From the NCBI GenBank assembly GCA_910583835.1, contig CAJTYM010000031.1:1-48937 (forward strand): a stretch of 48,937 nt of DNA, in the 5' to 3' direction. Origin of the DNA: an uncultured Lachnospiraceae bacterium. GTDB lineage: Bacteria; Bacillota; Clostridia; Lachnospirales; Lachnospiraceae. Shown piece by piece: positions 23,983 through 32,010 of the stretch. Positions within the stretch are counted from its first letter, which is position 1, and every line of letters begins with the position of its first letter. Both the position numbers and the translations under genes were made by a program. The notes under the pieces were generated by a model. That model made no database searches, was not told the DNA's origin, and saw only the letters and a program-made list of their open reading frames with translations.

Positions 23983-24717
23983 TCACGTTCTCCGCAAAAG
24001 CCGCCGGCACAGGCAGCACACAAAAACTAAGCGGTTTCGCAGCATCCGCCACAGCCCATAATGCTCCATGGAAGAATTATTTCCGCCATGCCTGCGGTAC
24101 AGCAGCAACGGCTCTGACAGGAAATAAGACCCTCCTGCATAAGCATCCGCCAGAATGCCAATCCACTGATCGTGCATCTCAATCTGCGCGGGAATTGGCA
24201 GAATTTTCTCCAGCAAATCACAGCGGACTGCCATACAGCAGCCGATATAGCTGTTTTTGACAATGTTTTTGATAACGCCCGGTCCGGAGTTACGGTATTC
24301 ATAAAAGGATTCCATGCAGATATCGGAACTGTCATCGTCCGCAAACACCTTGGCGTCATGAACGACAACGGCCGCCGCCTGCCGCCGGAGCGCCCATAGG
24401 ACGCTGTCTACCTTTCCTTCCAGCCAGATATCGTCCTGGTCGGCAAGGAAGATATACAGCCCCCGGGTATGGGACAATGCATGTTCGACATTCTTCTTGA
24501 TGCCCTGTCCCGGCCCTGTGAGCAGCCGGACCCGGCTGTCCCTGCTCTGGTATTCCTCTATCAGCTGCACTGTCCCATCGGTAGAGCCGTCATCCGAAAT
24601 AACCAATTCATCCTGCTCCCCCAGCTGGCATAAGATGGAATCAAGCTGCTGCCGCAGATACTTCGCTCCATTATAGGAGACGAGGGCAACCGATATGCGG
24701 ATATCTCCCGTCACCAT
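23983..24717 (-). CDS. GT2 glycosyltransferase
   Basis: This 244-aa GT-A fold enzyme begins ISVALVSYNGAKYLRQQLDS, followed by ELVISDDGSTDGTVQLI and FLADQDDIWLEGK, the nucleotide- and metal-binding DxD-type region. A later WIGILADAYAGGSYFL and YRRHGGNNSS resemble rhamnosyltransferase-like acceptor domains. The ATG at 24717 overlaps the previous stop as ATGGTGA, so the frame open further upstream is not used. It transfers a sugar from a nucleotide donor in wall or surface glycan assembly; the actual sugar cannot be told from sequence. Confidence 0.88.
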   Translation of the reverse strand: MVTGDIRISVALVSYNGAKYLRQQLDSILCQLGEQDELVISDDGSTDGTVQLIEEYQSRDSRVRLLTGPGQGIKKNVEHALSHTRGLYIFLADQDDIWLEGKVDSVLWALRRQAAAVVVHDAKVFADDDSSDICMESFYEYRNSGPGVIKNIVKNSYIGCCMAVRCDLLEKILPIPAQIEMHDQWIGILADAYAGGSYFLSEPLLLYRRHGGNNSSMEHYGLWRMLRNRLVFVCCLCRRLLRRT

Positions 24718-25475
24718 AATTTCCACCCCCACTTCCTGAAATAGCGGATCATGGAAGCAATATGGATTCTCATAAGCCTCAAATCCTTGTGGGAGCCGCG
24801 CTTCCATTGGTGGATGACCTCCGTATCCGGGCAGTACCACAGGCTGCTTACGCGGTTCACCTGCCGGCAGAGGTCGGCATCCTCCATATACATAAAATAA
24901 CGGCGGTCGAACCCTCCCAGTTCCAGAAACAGCCCCGTGCGGATGACAAGAAAGCTGCCCTGGGCAAAGGGCACTGGAAATGGCTTCCGGTAATCCATAT
25001 CCTGCATGGTATGGTAATGCTGCCGCCTGGCAAAGTGCGAGGGAAAAAACATGCGGATACATAAATCCCTTACTGTAAGTTCCCTGCGGTAAGCTGCCTG
25101 CAGGTTGCCCTCGCTGTCAACCAGTTTGGGCACCGCCATGCCTGCCCCCGATTTCTCCAGAAATGAAATCAATATAGAAAAGCTGTCCTCCTGCAGAAGA
25201 ATATCCGGGTTTACAATCGCGTGAAACTTTGAAGCCAGCTTCGGCAGCACATAATTGTGCCCGCCGCCAAATCCAAGATTCTCTCCCGGCTTTTCATAAA
25301 CCACATCCCCATACTCTTCTGCCAGCGAAGACAGCTCGTTTTCCTCCGTACTGTTATCTACGATATAAATTTTCTTTGATAATTTACCGGCGGTGCATTC
25401 CATGATGGAGGACACCGCAGCCCTTACATCCGCCTCGTCATTAAAGGCGACAATCGTGATTGATATATCTGTCAT
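24711..25475 (-). CDS. GT2 glycosyltransferase (rhamnosyltransferase-like)
   Basis: A 254-aa GT2 protein: ISITIVAFNDEADVRAAVSS, IYIVDNSTEENE, NLGFGGGHN, HAIVNPDILL (DxD-like) and GSFLVIRTGLFLELGGFDRRYF with FMYMEDADLCRQV. These are common in WsaF/WbbL-type rhamnosyl- or galactosyltransferases. The N-terminus overlaps the stop of the WbaP-type gene by four bases, and the C-terminus overlaps the next GT2 gene. It is thus part of a tightly coupled operon. Confidence 0.9.
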   Translation of the reverse strand: MTDISITIVAFNDEADVRAAVSSIMECTAGKLSKKIYIVDNSTEENELSSLAEEYGDVVYEKPGENLGFGGGHNYVLPKLASKFHAIVNPDILLQEDSFSILISFLEKSGAGMAVPKLVDSEGNLQAAYRRELTVRDLCIRMFFPSHFARRQHYHTMQDMDYRKPFPVPFAQGSFLVIRTGLFLELGGFDRRYFMYMEDADLCRQVNRVSSLWYCPDTEVIHQWKRGSHKDLRLMRIHIASMIRYFRKWGWKLW

Positions 25476-26887
25476 AACGATCCTTTTCCCGTCAGCACTA
25501 CAGCCACCGTCCGCAAAATAATCCTCAGGTCCATGCTGAGGGACCAGTTGGATATATACTGGGTGTCGAGCGCCACTATCTCTTCAAAATTCTTGATATC
25601 GCTCCTGCCGCTGACCTGCCACATGCCGGTCAGCCCCGGACGTATGCCCAGCCTTGCCTTATGGTGGAGTTCATATTGCTCAAATTCATCCTCCGTGGGA
25701 GGCCTTGTCCCCACCAGGCTCATATCCCCCTTGAGCACATTCCAAAACTGAGGAAGCTCATCAATGGAATATTTGCGCATAATCTTGCCCACGCCAAATA
25801 CCCTGGGGTCTTCCTCCATCTTAAACATCAGGCCTTCCATCTCATTCTGTGCCATCAAATCTTTCTTCATATTGTCCGCGCCTATGACCATCGTGCGGAA
25901 CTTGTAAAATTTAAAGCGTCTGCCATTCTTGCCAATCCTGGTCTGCGCATAGAACACGGGTCCCGGGGACTGAATCTTGACCATAGGGGCAAACACCACG
26001 AAAGCAATCCCCATCAGCAAAAGCCCTATCAGGCTGCCGGCAATATCCATACAGCGCTTGATAACCATCTGCCGGTTGGTTGCAATCTTCATGCTGGTAG
26101 TCAGCACCAGATATTTGCCGCAATGCTCCACCAGTTTATTCGGCATCAGCTGGGATTCGCGCACGAGGTTGAAATGGACGGTCAGCCCCAGCTCTATCAG
26201 TTCATTTGCCAGCGCCTCGCTGCTCTCTCTGGTATTGCCATTGATAAACACTTCATCCACCACATTGACACGCACATACTCTAAGAAGCCATCCGCAGTC
26301 GCCACAATCGGCACCCCGCAGATTTCCTCGCCAACCCTGTCTGCATCCACAACTACCACGCCGACTACCTCGAATTCCTTATATCGGTTGTGCTGGAAAT
26401 CAGAAACGCACTGCTCGGCATAACGGTCCTCCGTCACAACCACCAGCTTGGAATAGCGTTCCTTGCGGATCATGCGCTGTCTGATATATATTTTCCAAAG
26501 GCAGCGGCTAAAATACTCGACAATAATGGACACCATCCAGAATACGAGGATAACCTGCCGGGAATAAATCTCCGACTGCTTGGTTCCCCACACATAGACT
26601 GTCAAGCCGGCAAATATCAGGCTGCAGTGCACGACCACGGATTTCAGTTCCTGAATCCTGTTCCTGCGCAGTATCCCGGTATAAGCTTCCATAAGAAATA
26701 CAATACAGCCGTCCAGCAGAAGCAGAAGAATCGCCAGACGGTTATAATATTCACTCATTATCGGTTCATTATGAAGATTTCCCAACCTGATTAAACAGGA
26801 GAGATAAAACGTAACTTCAAGGCAAAGCAAATCCAGAATCAAGAAATCCAGATGTTTCACCCAGCTCTTTTTCTGTTTTTCATACAT
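25472..26887 (-). CDS. Polyprenyl-phosphate sugar-1-phosphate transferase (WbaP/CpsE-like)
   Basis: A 471-aa membrane enzyme that starts glycan assembly by moving a sugar-1-phosphate to undecaprenyl phosphate. Four or five N-terminal membrane helices (about 10-130) are followed by a CoA-binding-like Rossmann region (about 145-255; YSKLVVVTEDRY). One helix and the catalytic bacterial sugar transferase domain end it (about 275-471): KRCMDIAGSLIGLLLM, QSPGPVFYAQTRIGKNG, FKFYKFRTMV, MRKYSIDELPQFWNVLKGDM and LVGTRPPTEDEFE. The first gene in a four-base-overlap operon with two GT2 genes, consistent with its initiating role. A GAGGAACAG ribosome binding site precedes the ATG. Confidence 0.93.
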   Translation of the reverse strand: MYEKQKKSWVKHLDFLILDLLCLEVTFYLSCLIRLGNLHNEPIMSEYYNRLAILLLLLDGCIVFLMEAYTGILRRNRIQELKSVVVHCSLIFAGLTVYVWGTKQSEIYSRQVILVFWMVSIIVEYFSRCLWKIYIRQRMIRKERYSKLVVVTEDRYAEQCVSDFQHNRYKEFEVVGVVVVDADRVGEEICGVPIVATADGFLEYVRVNVVDEVFINGNTRESSEALANELIELGLTVHFNLVRESQLMPNKLVEHCGKYLVLTTSMKIATNRQMVIKRCMDIAGSLIGLLLMGIAFVVFAPMVKIQSPGPVFYAQTRIGKNGRRFKFYKFRTMVIGADNMKKDLMAQNEMEGLMFKMEEDPRVFGVGKIMRKYSIDELPQFWNVLKGDMSLVGTRPPTEDEFEQYELHHKARLGIRPGLTGMWQVSGRSDIKNFEEIVALDTQYISNWSLSMDLRIILRTVAVVLTGKGSL

Positions 26888-26922
26888 AATCTGTTCCTCG
26901 AAACGTAATCATAAGTCAGTTC

Positions 26923-27123
26923 TCATACAGAAGTATGATTCCGTATGTAAAGCCAGCTCTCCGAATAATCTTTTCTTTGCTTTTCATCCATCTCTGTATA
27001 TTTGGCAAAACTCAGCTTGGAGGGAATCATCTGCGTCCCTCCGCATTTATGGCAAAATACCTCTTTTCTCCGCGAAACCGTTGTAATACTCCCACAATTT
27101 GGGCATATAAATACTTTCATCAT
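26923..27123 (-). CDS. Small zinc-ribbon protein
   Basis: About 66 aa. Two CxxC pairs (ICPNCGSI and VFCHKCGGT) form a zinc ribbon, followed by a charged tail (YTEMDEKQRKDYSESWLYI). Start at the ATG ATG pair (27123/27120) behind GGGAAGAG. The frame is open upstream, but without a ribosome binding site. The function is unknown; its place between glycan genes may be incidental. Confidence 0.7.
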   Translation of the reverse strand: MMKVFICPNCGSITTVSRRKEVFCHKCGGTQMIPSKLSFAKYTEMDEKQRKDYSESWLYIRNHTSV

Positions 27124-27181
27124 AAGTCTCTTCCCACACCCACCTGATTTTTTTAACCTATTCATTGTATCATTGAATCGG

Positions 27182-27208
27182 AAAAAGGGCAAGTTTTCTT
27201 GCCTTTTT
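27182..27208 (-). terminator. Terminator behind the large GT2 gene region
   Basis: AAAAAGGGCAAG pairs with CTTGCCTTTTT around a TTTT loop. A/T-runs on both sides make it usable in either direction. It lies upstream of the zinc-ribbon gene and just after the GT2 stop. Confidence 0.75.
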
Positions 27209-27229
27209 AAGGTTTTATTAAGATTTTAC

Positions 27230-29086
27230 TTATGGTTTTAATGCATAATTGCATTTTTTCAGTGAGAAATTGGGATTGTAGTAGGGGTCTCCCTCTTTCA
27301 GCAAATCGATCCAACGGGTGCGGATAAATTCTATTTCCTCGCCAAAACGGCGCACTTTCTCCTTCGTGTCTTCAATCCCCCTGGATTTGGACTCATAATG
27401 GTACGCCTCCACATAGGGATTATATACCACAAGATAGCCCTCGCGCCTGACCCGCAGACAGAAATCCAGGTCATTGAACGCCACCGAAAGCCGCTCCTCC
27501 AGACCATGGACCTGCGCATATATTTTGCTGGGAACCATCAGGCATGCCGCTGTCACGGCACAGTAATTCAGCTGGATTGCCGCTTTGTGGAAATACCCTT
27601 CCTGCCCGCGGCGCAGCCCCGGGAACATATTTGCCGCGATTCCGTCAATCCCTACCACTATGCCGGCATGTTGGATTGTATTATCAGGATAATACAGCCG
27701 TGCGCCCACAATGCCGACCTCCGGCCGCTGGCAGTTGCCCAGCATCTCCTCCAGCCAATCTTCTGTGATAATCTCTATATCGTTGTTCAGGAGCACGTAG
27801 TATTCCCCTTTGGCATAGGAAGCGCCAAAATTATTGATTGCCGAATAATTGAACATGCCCTCCCAGACAACAACTTTCACCGGCTGCCCGCCTGGCAGCG
27901 CTCCCTCGCAGTACAGCTTCCTGCCCTCTCTGTGGATTTCCCTGTCAATTCCGCATAACTCCCGGTAATAGCGAAACGTCTCTTCTTCCTGGCTGTTGTT
28001 CTCGATGATGATGACCTCATACTGTTTCCAGCTGGACTTCTTCAAAGACTCTATGCAGCGTTTCAGCGTCCCCGCCTGGTCTTTGTTGGGGATTAGGATG
28101 GACACCAATGGTGTTCCGGTTACCGGGTATTTTATACGGTAAAACCCGAAATGGACAGACTGGCTGACCAGTCCCGGCTGTCCCTCCCGCTCTAAATGTT
28201 CCTGCAGGGCCCGCTGCCCCGCCTCATAGGCATACATCTTGCTTAAAGGGTTGTCCGCCGTGGAATTGCTGTGCACCCGCCAATGATAGAGGACTTTGGG
28301 GACATGCCCGACTTTGGCGGCAAGTTCCGTGCAACGCAGGATAAAATCATAATCCTGTGCGCCGTCAAATGCCTCCCGCAGCCCTCCCGTCTCTTTGGCA
28401 ATCCCGCGCTTCACGCAGAGGAAATGCGTAATGTAATTGTTAGAACGCAAAAGGTCCGGACTGAAATCCGGCTTAAAATGTGGGTTCTTATGCTGTAATC
28501 CTTTTTTTGTCTCCTCTACCTGGTCCTCGTCAGAATAGATAAGTTCCGCCTCCGGCTCACGGTTCATGAACTGAACCATCTCAAACAATGCCTCCGGCGC
28601 CAATAAATCATCATGGTCCAGCAGCGCTATCCACTCGCCCTCAGACAATTCCATGCCCGCATTCGTGTTACCGGCAATCCCTTGATTCTCCTGCAGACGG
28701 CGGTAACAAATCCGTTTCTCCTGATGTTGCCGGCAGTAATCCTCCACAACCTTAGACACCTCATCCGTGGGCGTGGCATCGGCAAGGCAGAGCTGCCAAT
28801 TGCTGTAAGACTGCGCGCGGACAGAATCCATCATCTCCCTCAGATAAGTCTCCGGCGTCTGATAGCAGGGGACAACGATACTTACCAACGGCCGGTACGT
28901 GAACCTGCCCTCCTGCTTCGACTGCCTTGCCAGTTCCTCGCTGTCTGCCCTGTATTTTTCATACCAGGGGGCATAAGGCACATCCTCCGGCTCCATCTTA
29001 TCCCGGAGACGGTTGAAAAATGCCTTAGCCCCATAATGTTTGAAATAGCGGATTCCTTTTTTGATTCGATATGGCGTAATCTTCAT
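27230..29086 (-). CDS. Tandem-domain GT2 glycosyltransferase
   Basis: This 618-aa protein holds two GT2 domains. Domain 1 (about 70-290) has VSIVVPCYQTPETYLREMM, IALLDHDDLLAPEALFEMV and GAQDYDFILRC. Domain 2 (about 325-560) has VSILIPNKDQAGTLKRCIES, VIIIENNSQEEETFRYY, YYVLLNNDIEIITEDW and LSVAFNDLDFCLRVR. Such two-domain enzymes make alternating or branched surface glycans. There is no signal peptide. It starts 15 nt after the stop of the glucosaminidase gene, so it may be the last gene of that operon. The sugar specificity is unknown. Confidence 0.9.
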   Translation of the reverse strand: MKITPYRIKKGIRYFKHYGAKAFFNRLRDKMEPEDVPYAPWYEKYRADSEELARQSKQEGRFTYRPLVSIVVPCYQTPETYLREMMDSVRAQSYSNWQLCLADATPTDEVSKVVEDYCRQHQEKRICYRRLQENQGIAGNTNAGMELSEGEWIALLDHDDLLAPEALFEMVQFMNREPEAELIYSDEDQVEETKKGLQHKNPHFKPDFSPDLLRSNNYITHFLCVKRGIAKETGGLREAFDGAQDYDFILRCTELAAKVGHVPKVLYHWRVHSNSTADNPLSKMYAYEAGQRALQEHLEREGQPGLVSQSVHFGFYRIKYPVTGTPLVSILIPNKDQAGTLKRCIESLKKSSWKQYEVIIIENNSQEEETFRYYRELCGIDREIHREGRKLYCEGALPGGQPVKVVVWEGMFNYSAINNFGASYAKGEYYVLLNNDIEIITEDWLEEMLGNCQRPEVGIVGARLYYPDNTIQHAGIVVGIDGIAANMFPGLRRGQEGYFHKAAIQLNYCAVTAACLMVPSKIYAQVHGLEERLSVAFNDLDFCLRVRREGYLVVYNPYVEAYHYESKSRGIEDTKEKVRRFGEEIEFIRTRWIDLLKEGDPYYNPNFSLKKCNYALKP

Positions 29087-29101
29087 ACTTTCTTGTTCCC
29101 T

Positions 29102-31930
29102 TTACACGGTCTTAACGGACCACTCACCAGAATAGGCGGAGTAACGTACTTTTCCATTCACTTTCTTATAAGCGCGTATTTTATAATAATAGGTGGTTTT
29201 CGCTTTCAGCCCGCTGTCTTTAGTGCTTAGTTTACTAGCACTGGAAATGCTCTTTACTTCTTTGTATTTTCCGTTTTTCTTAGTCTTTCGGTATAGCTTA
29301 TAGCCTTCTGCACCAGAAACTGCCTCCCATTTCAGCGTTACCTTCTTAGAACTTATGCCAGAAACGCTAACGAACTGCGTTCCCATCAGGCTCGGCTGTC
29401 CGCCTGTGGCGGCAGACAATTTTGAATATGCCGTACCTTTGCTGCTTCTCACCTTATAATAGTATGCTTTACCAAGAGTAACATTTTTATCCGTATATGC
29501 GGTCATAGATTTATTTGTGATTTTCTTCAGAGATTCATAAGTCCCATCGTATGCTGTGGCACGTAAAATCTCATACCCGGCGGCTCTGGAATCTTTTTCC
29601 CACGCCAATTTGATTCCTGCTGCAGAGGATGTGACAGTTATAATTTGGGAAGATTTGCCCCCCGCTCTGACCATCAAGAATCCAGAATATCCAGAAACAG
29701 CTTTCCCACTGGAAGTCTTGACATAGGAACGTATTTTATAATAATACGTTCTGCCCGCTTTCACGCCGCTGTCCGTCCAGCTTACAGACTTGTTCTTCGT
29801 GATGGTCTTAACCTTCTTGTAACCGCCTTTGCTCTTATTGGAACGGTAGATATAATAGCCGGTTGCCTTGGAATCGCGGTTCCAGGTAAGTTTGACCTTC
29901 TTCTTGCTGGTAATGGCCGCTTTCTTTATCCGTGGTACAGACATTTTGATGTCTGCTTTCATGACGCTGGTATAGGCCGAATAATAAGTCTGCCCATTCA
30001 CGGTCTGATAGCCGCGTATCCGGTAAGCATAGCTATGCCCGGGCGCTGCGGTCTGGTCTTTATAGCTGAGCGTGGCGTTGTCCTTAATCGTCTTGATGCA
30101 GGTATATTTTCCGGAATCTTTCTTCCTGTATATCTTATATCCCGTAACTTCCGCTTTCTGCCAGGAAAGCTGCACAGTCGTGTAATTGCTCACCTTAAAT
30201 TTGTTCCAACTGGTCGCCGGTACCGCGAAATCTGCCGTCTTCTCTGTGGAAAAGGACGAATACTGGTTGCCGCCGCTCAGTTTGAGGTACGCACGTACCT
30301 TATAATAGTACACCTTCCCTGGGGTTACCTTGCTATCCACATAGGAGAGCTTCGTCAGCCCGCTCACGGTCTTTATCCTGGCATACTTGCCATCTGCCCC
30401 TTCCTTGCGGTATACCTGGTAGCCCTGGGCGCCGCCAATCTCATTCCAGGAAAGCTGCACCGCGCCGGATTCACTCTTTGTCACTTGCAGCGTAGGCTTG
30501 CTCAGCTTCTCACCAGGATAAGGACATGCCTTGGAGGGCATACTCTCATACACTGGAATCTTAAATACAAAACTGTTGTTAATAATGCCCATGGACGTAT
30601 AACTCTTCCTGACGTTGACGCTCTCATTGGCCGCTGCCAGGAGATTTTGCATATATTGATGCCAGTACAGGCCGTTATAGGAAGCGTCCACATCAAACTT
30701 CTGCAGGTAGAACGTATCCTGCCCCTTGGAAATATAGTTCTCCGCTGTCTTTTCGGCGCCGCCGAGCAAGGCTGCATACCTGCTGGTCCAGCCGGCTTTC
30801 TTCGCTTCTTCGAGCCCGCTGACAATCACCTCTTCGCCGATGCCCGTTGCCTGGATATTAAAATAATTATAATATCCCTTATAGCCTGGATAAGTGCCCG
30901 AAATCAAGGCGGAAGTCCCCTTGACACCCTGCTCCTGCCGAACACGGCTTGCCAGAAAATAAGGGCTGACTTTCAGTTCTTTGCCAATCTTCATGAACGC
31001 CTGGGCATAAGTGATGTTGCCGCCGGAACCGTCCTCTAACTTCTTATTGCTCATAAATGTGCCGCTTAAAACCAGTTCCACGCCGGCTTCCGTGTGATGG
31101 GACTCGTTATATGTCAGCTGCTCAAACTGAAATACCGATTCCTCATTGAGGGAATTGCGCGGGTCGATATAATATTTTACCACGGATTCCGAAGCCTGCA
31201 CCCAGGTCGTGCCGTTCTTGACCACCCACTTTCCGGTAGACATATTGTAATCCTTGTCCGCCGTTGATTTCCAAGTTACCGGGGCATTGATATCCACCAG
31301 GTTCACAGCATCTTTCATCTCATTTTCTATGACATCCGACCATTTCAGCCCGGTATTCATGGGCACAAACGTCCAGTTCGGGTGCTCCGCAATCAGTTTC
31401 TTGATATAGGAACGGTAACTGGAGGGGAACGCATTCAAATCCGTCTTCCCCAATGCGGCAGCATATGCCATAGCTGCGCTCCTGGCTTTGCCTCCCCTGC
31501 CAAAAAACTGTTCTTTCCATTGCTGAAGCCTTATGTCCTGCGTTATCACAAAGCTATCCTGGATATAACCCATATATTCCCTGTCGTTGACGCCAAAGGA
31601 AACCTGATACCAAATCCCTTCCGCGGTTACCGCTGCCGCCAGGAACTTCACCTGATACCCGCTGGCAAGCTTGTGTATCACCGGCGCGCCCAGGGACGGT
31701 TCCTGGTAGACGATGGTTTCCGCTCCCATCAACGTACCATACATCTCATATTCCTGCAGCATTGCCAGAAATGCCTGCTCAGGCCCAAAGTAATCCTGAC
31801 CGGCATCATCTGCAGTCACCTGCGGTGTTTCCACCGGCGCAGCATAGGAGACAAGCCCATTCCCACAGATTTCCACTGTGAGAACGGCTGCCAGCAGCCA
31901 TGCCATAATCCTCGCTCTCTTACCTACCAT
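29102..31930 (-). CDS. Secreted endo-beta-N-acetylglucosaminidase with SH3 and five Fn3-like repeats
   Basis: A 942-aa exported protein. It has a signal peptide (about 1-30, cut after VSYAA), an SH3-like domain (about 70-130) and a glucosaminidase domain (about 235-450) with SVFQFEQLTYNESHHTEAGV, SPYFLASRVRQEQGVKG (catalytic Glu region) and NYFNIQATG. Five Fn3-like modules then follow (about 475-942), each with an L-x-W near the start and YYYKVR or YYYKIR near the end. It should cut the glycan strands of peptidoglycan during growth or division. GGAGG lies before the start. It is followed at 15 nt by a GT2 gene and preceded by an amidase with the same Fn3 modules. Confidence 0.87.
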   Translation of the reverse strand: MVGKRARIMAWLLAAVLTVEICGNGLVSYAAPVETPQVTADDAGQDYFGPEQAFLAMLQEYEMYGTLMGAETIVYQEPSLGAPVIHKLASGYQVKFLAAAVTAEGIWYQVSFGVNDREYMGYIQDSFVITQDIRLQQWKEQFFGRGGKARSAAMAYAAALGKTDLNAFPSSYRSYIKKLIAEHPNWTFVPMNTGLKWSDVIENEMKDAVNLVDINAPVTWKSTADKDYNMSTGKWVVKNGTTWVQASESVVKYYIDPRNSLNEESVFQFEQLTYNESHHTEAGVELVLSGTFMSNKKLEDGSGGNITYAQAFMKIGKELKVSPYFLASRVRQEQGVKGTSALISGTYPGYKGYYNYFNIQATGIGEEVIVSGLEEAKKAGWTSRYAALLGGAEKTAENYISKGQDTFYLQKFDVDASYNGLYWHQYMQNLLAAANESVNVRKSYTSMGIINNSFVFKIPVYESMPSKACPYPGEKLSKPTLQVTKSESGAVQLSWNEIGGAQGYQVYRKEGADGKYARIKTVSGLTKLSYVDSKVTPGKVYYYKVRAYLKLSGGNQYSSFSTEKTADFAVPATSWNKFKVSNYTTVQLSWQKAEVTGYKIYRKKDSGKYTCIKTIKDNATLSYKDQTAAPGHSYAYRIRGYQTVNGQTYYSAYTSVMKADIKMSVPRIKKAAITSKKKVKLTWNRDSKATGYYIYRSNKSKGGYKKVKTITKNKSVSWTDSGVKAGRTYYYKIRSYVKTSSGKAVSGYSGFLMVRAGGKSSQIITVTSSAAGIKLAWEKDSRAAGYEILRATAYDGTYESLKKITNKSMTAYTDKNVTLGKAYYYKVRSSKGTAYSKLSAATGGQPSLMGTQFVSVSGISSKKVTLKWEAVSGAEGYKLYRKTKKNGKYKEVKSISSASKLSTKDSGLKAKTTYYYKIRAYKKVNGKVRYSAYSGEWSVKTV

Positions 31931-32010
31931 ATCCCTTTTCCTCCATATAAATGAATCCCTTCTTATATTCCTCTTCTTATCCTCTTACCGTCTCCGGCTG
32001 CCTATAGCTT

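Noticed and set aside
23983..25062. Single 359-aa glycosyltransferase
   Set aside because: The first part overlaps the upstream GT2 gene in another frame; only the part from 24717, with the ATGGTGA overlap, is a complete GT2 protein.
29645..31039. Long plus-strand open frame of 464 codons
   Set aside because: It lies completely inside the glucosaminidase gene on the other strand. It has no ribosome binding site and no recognisable domain; biased codons in the Fn3 repeats explain the lack of stops.
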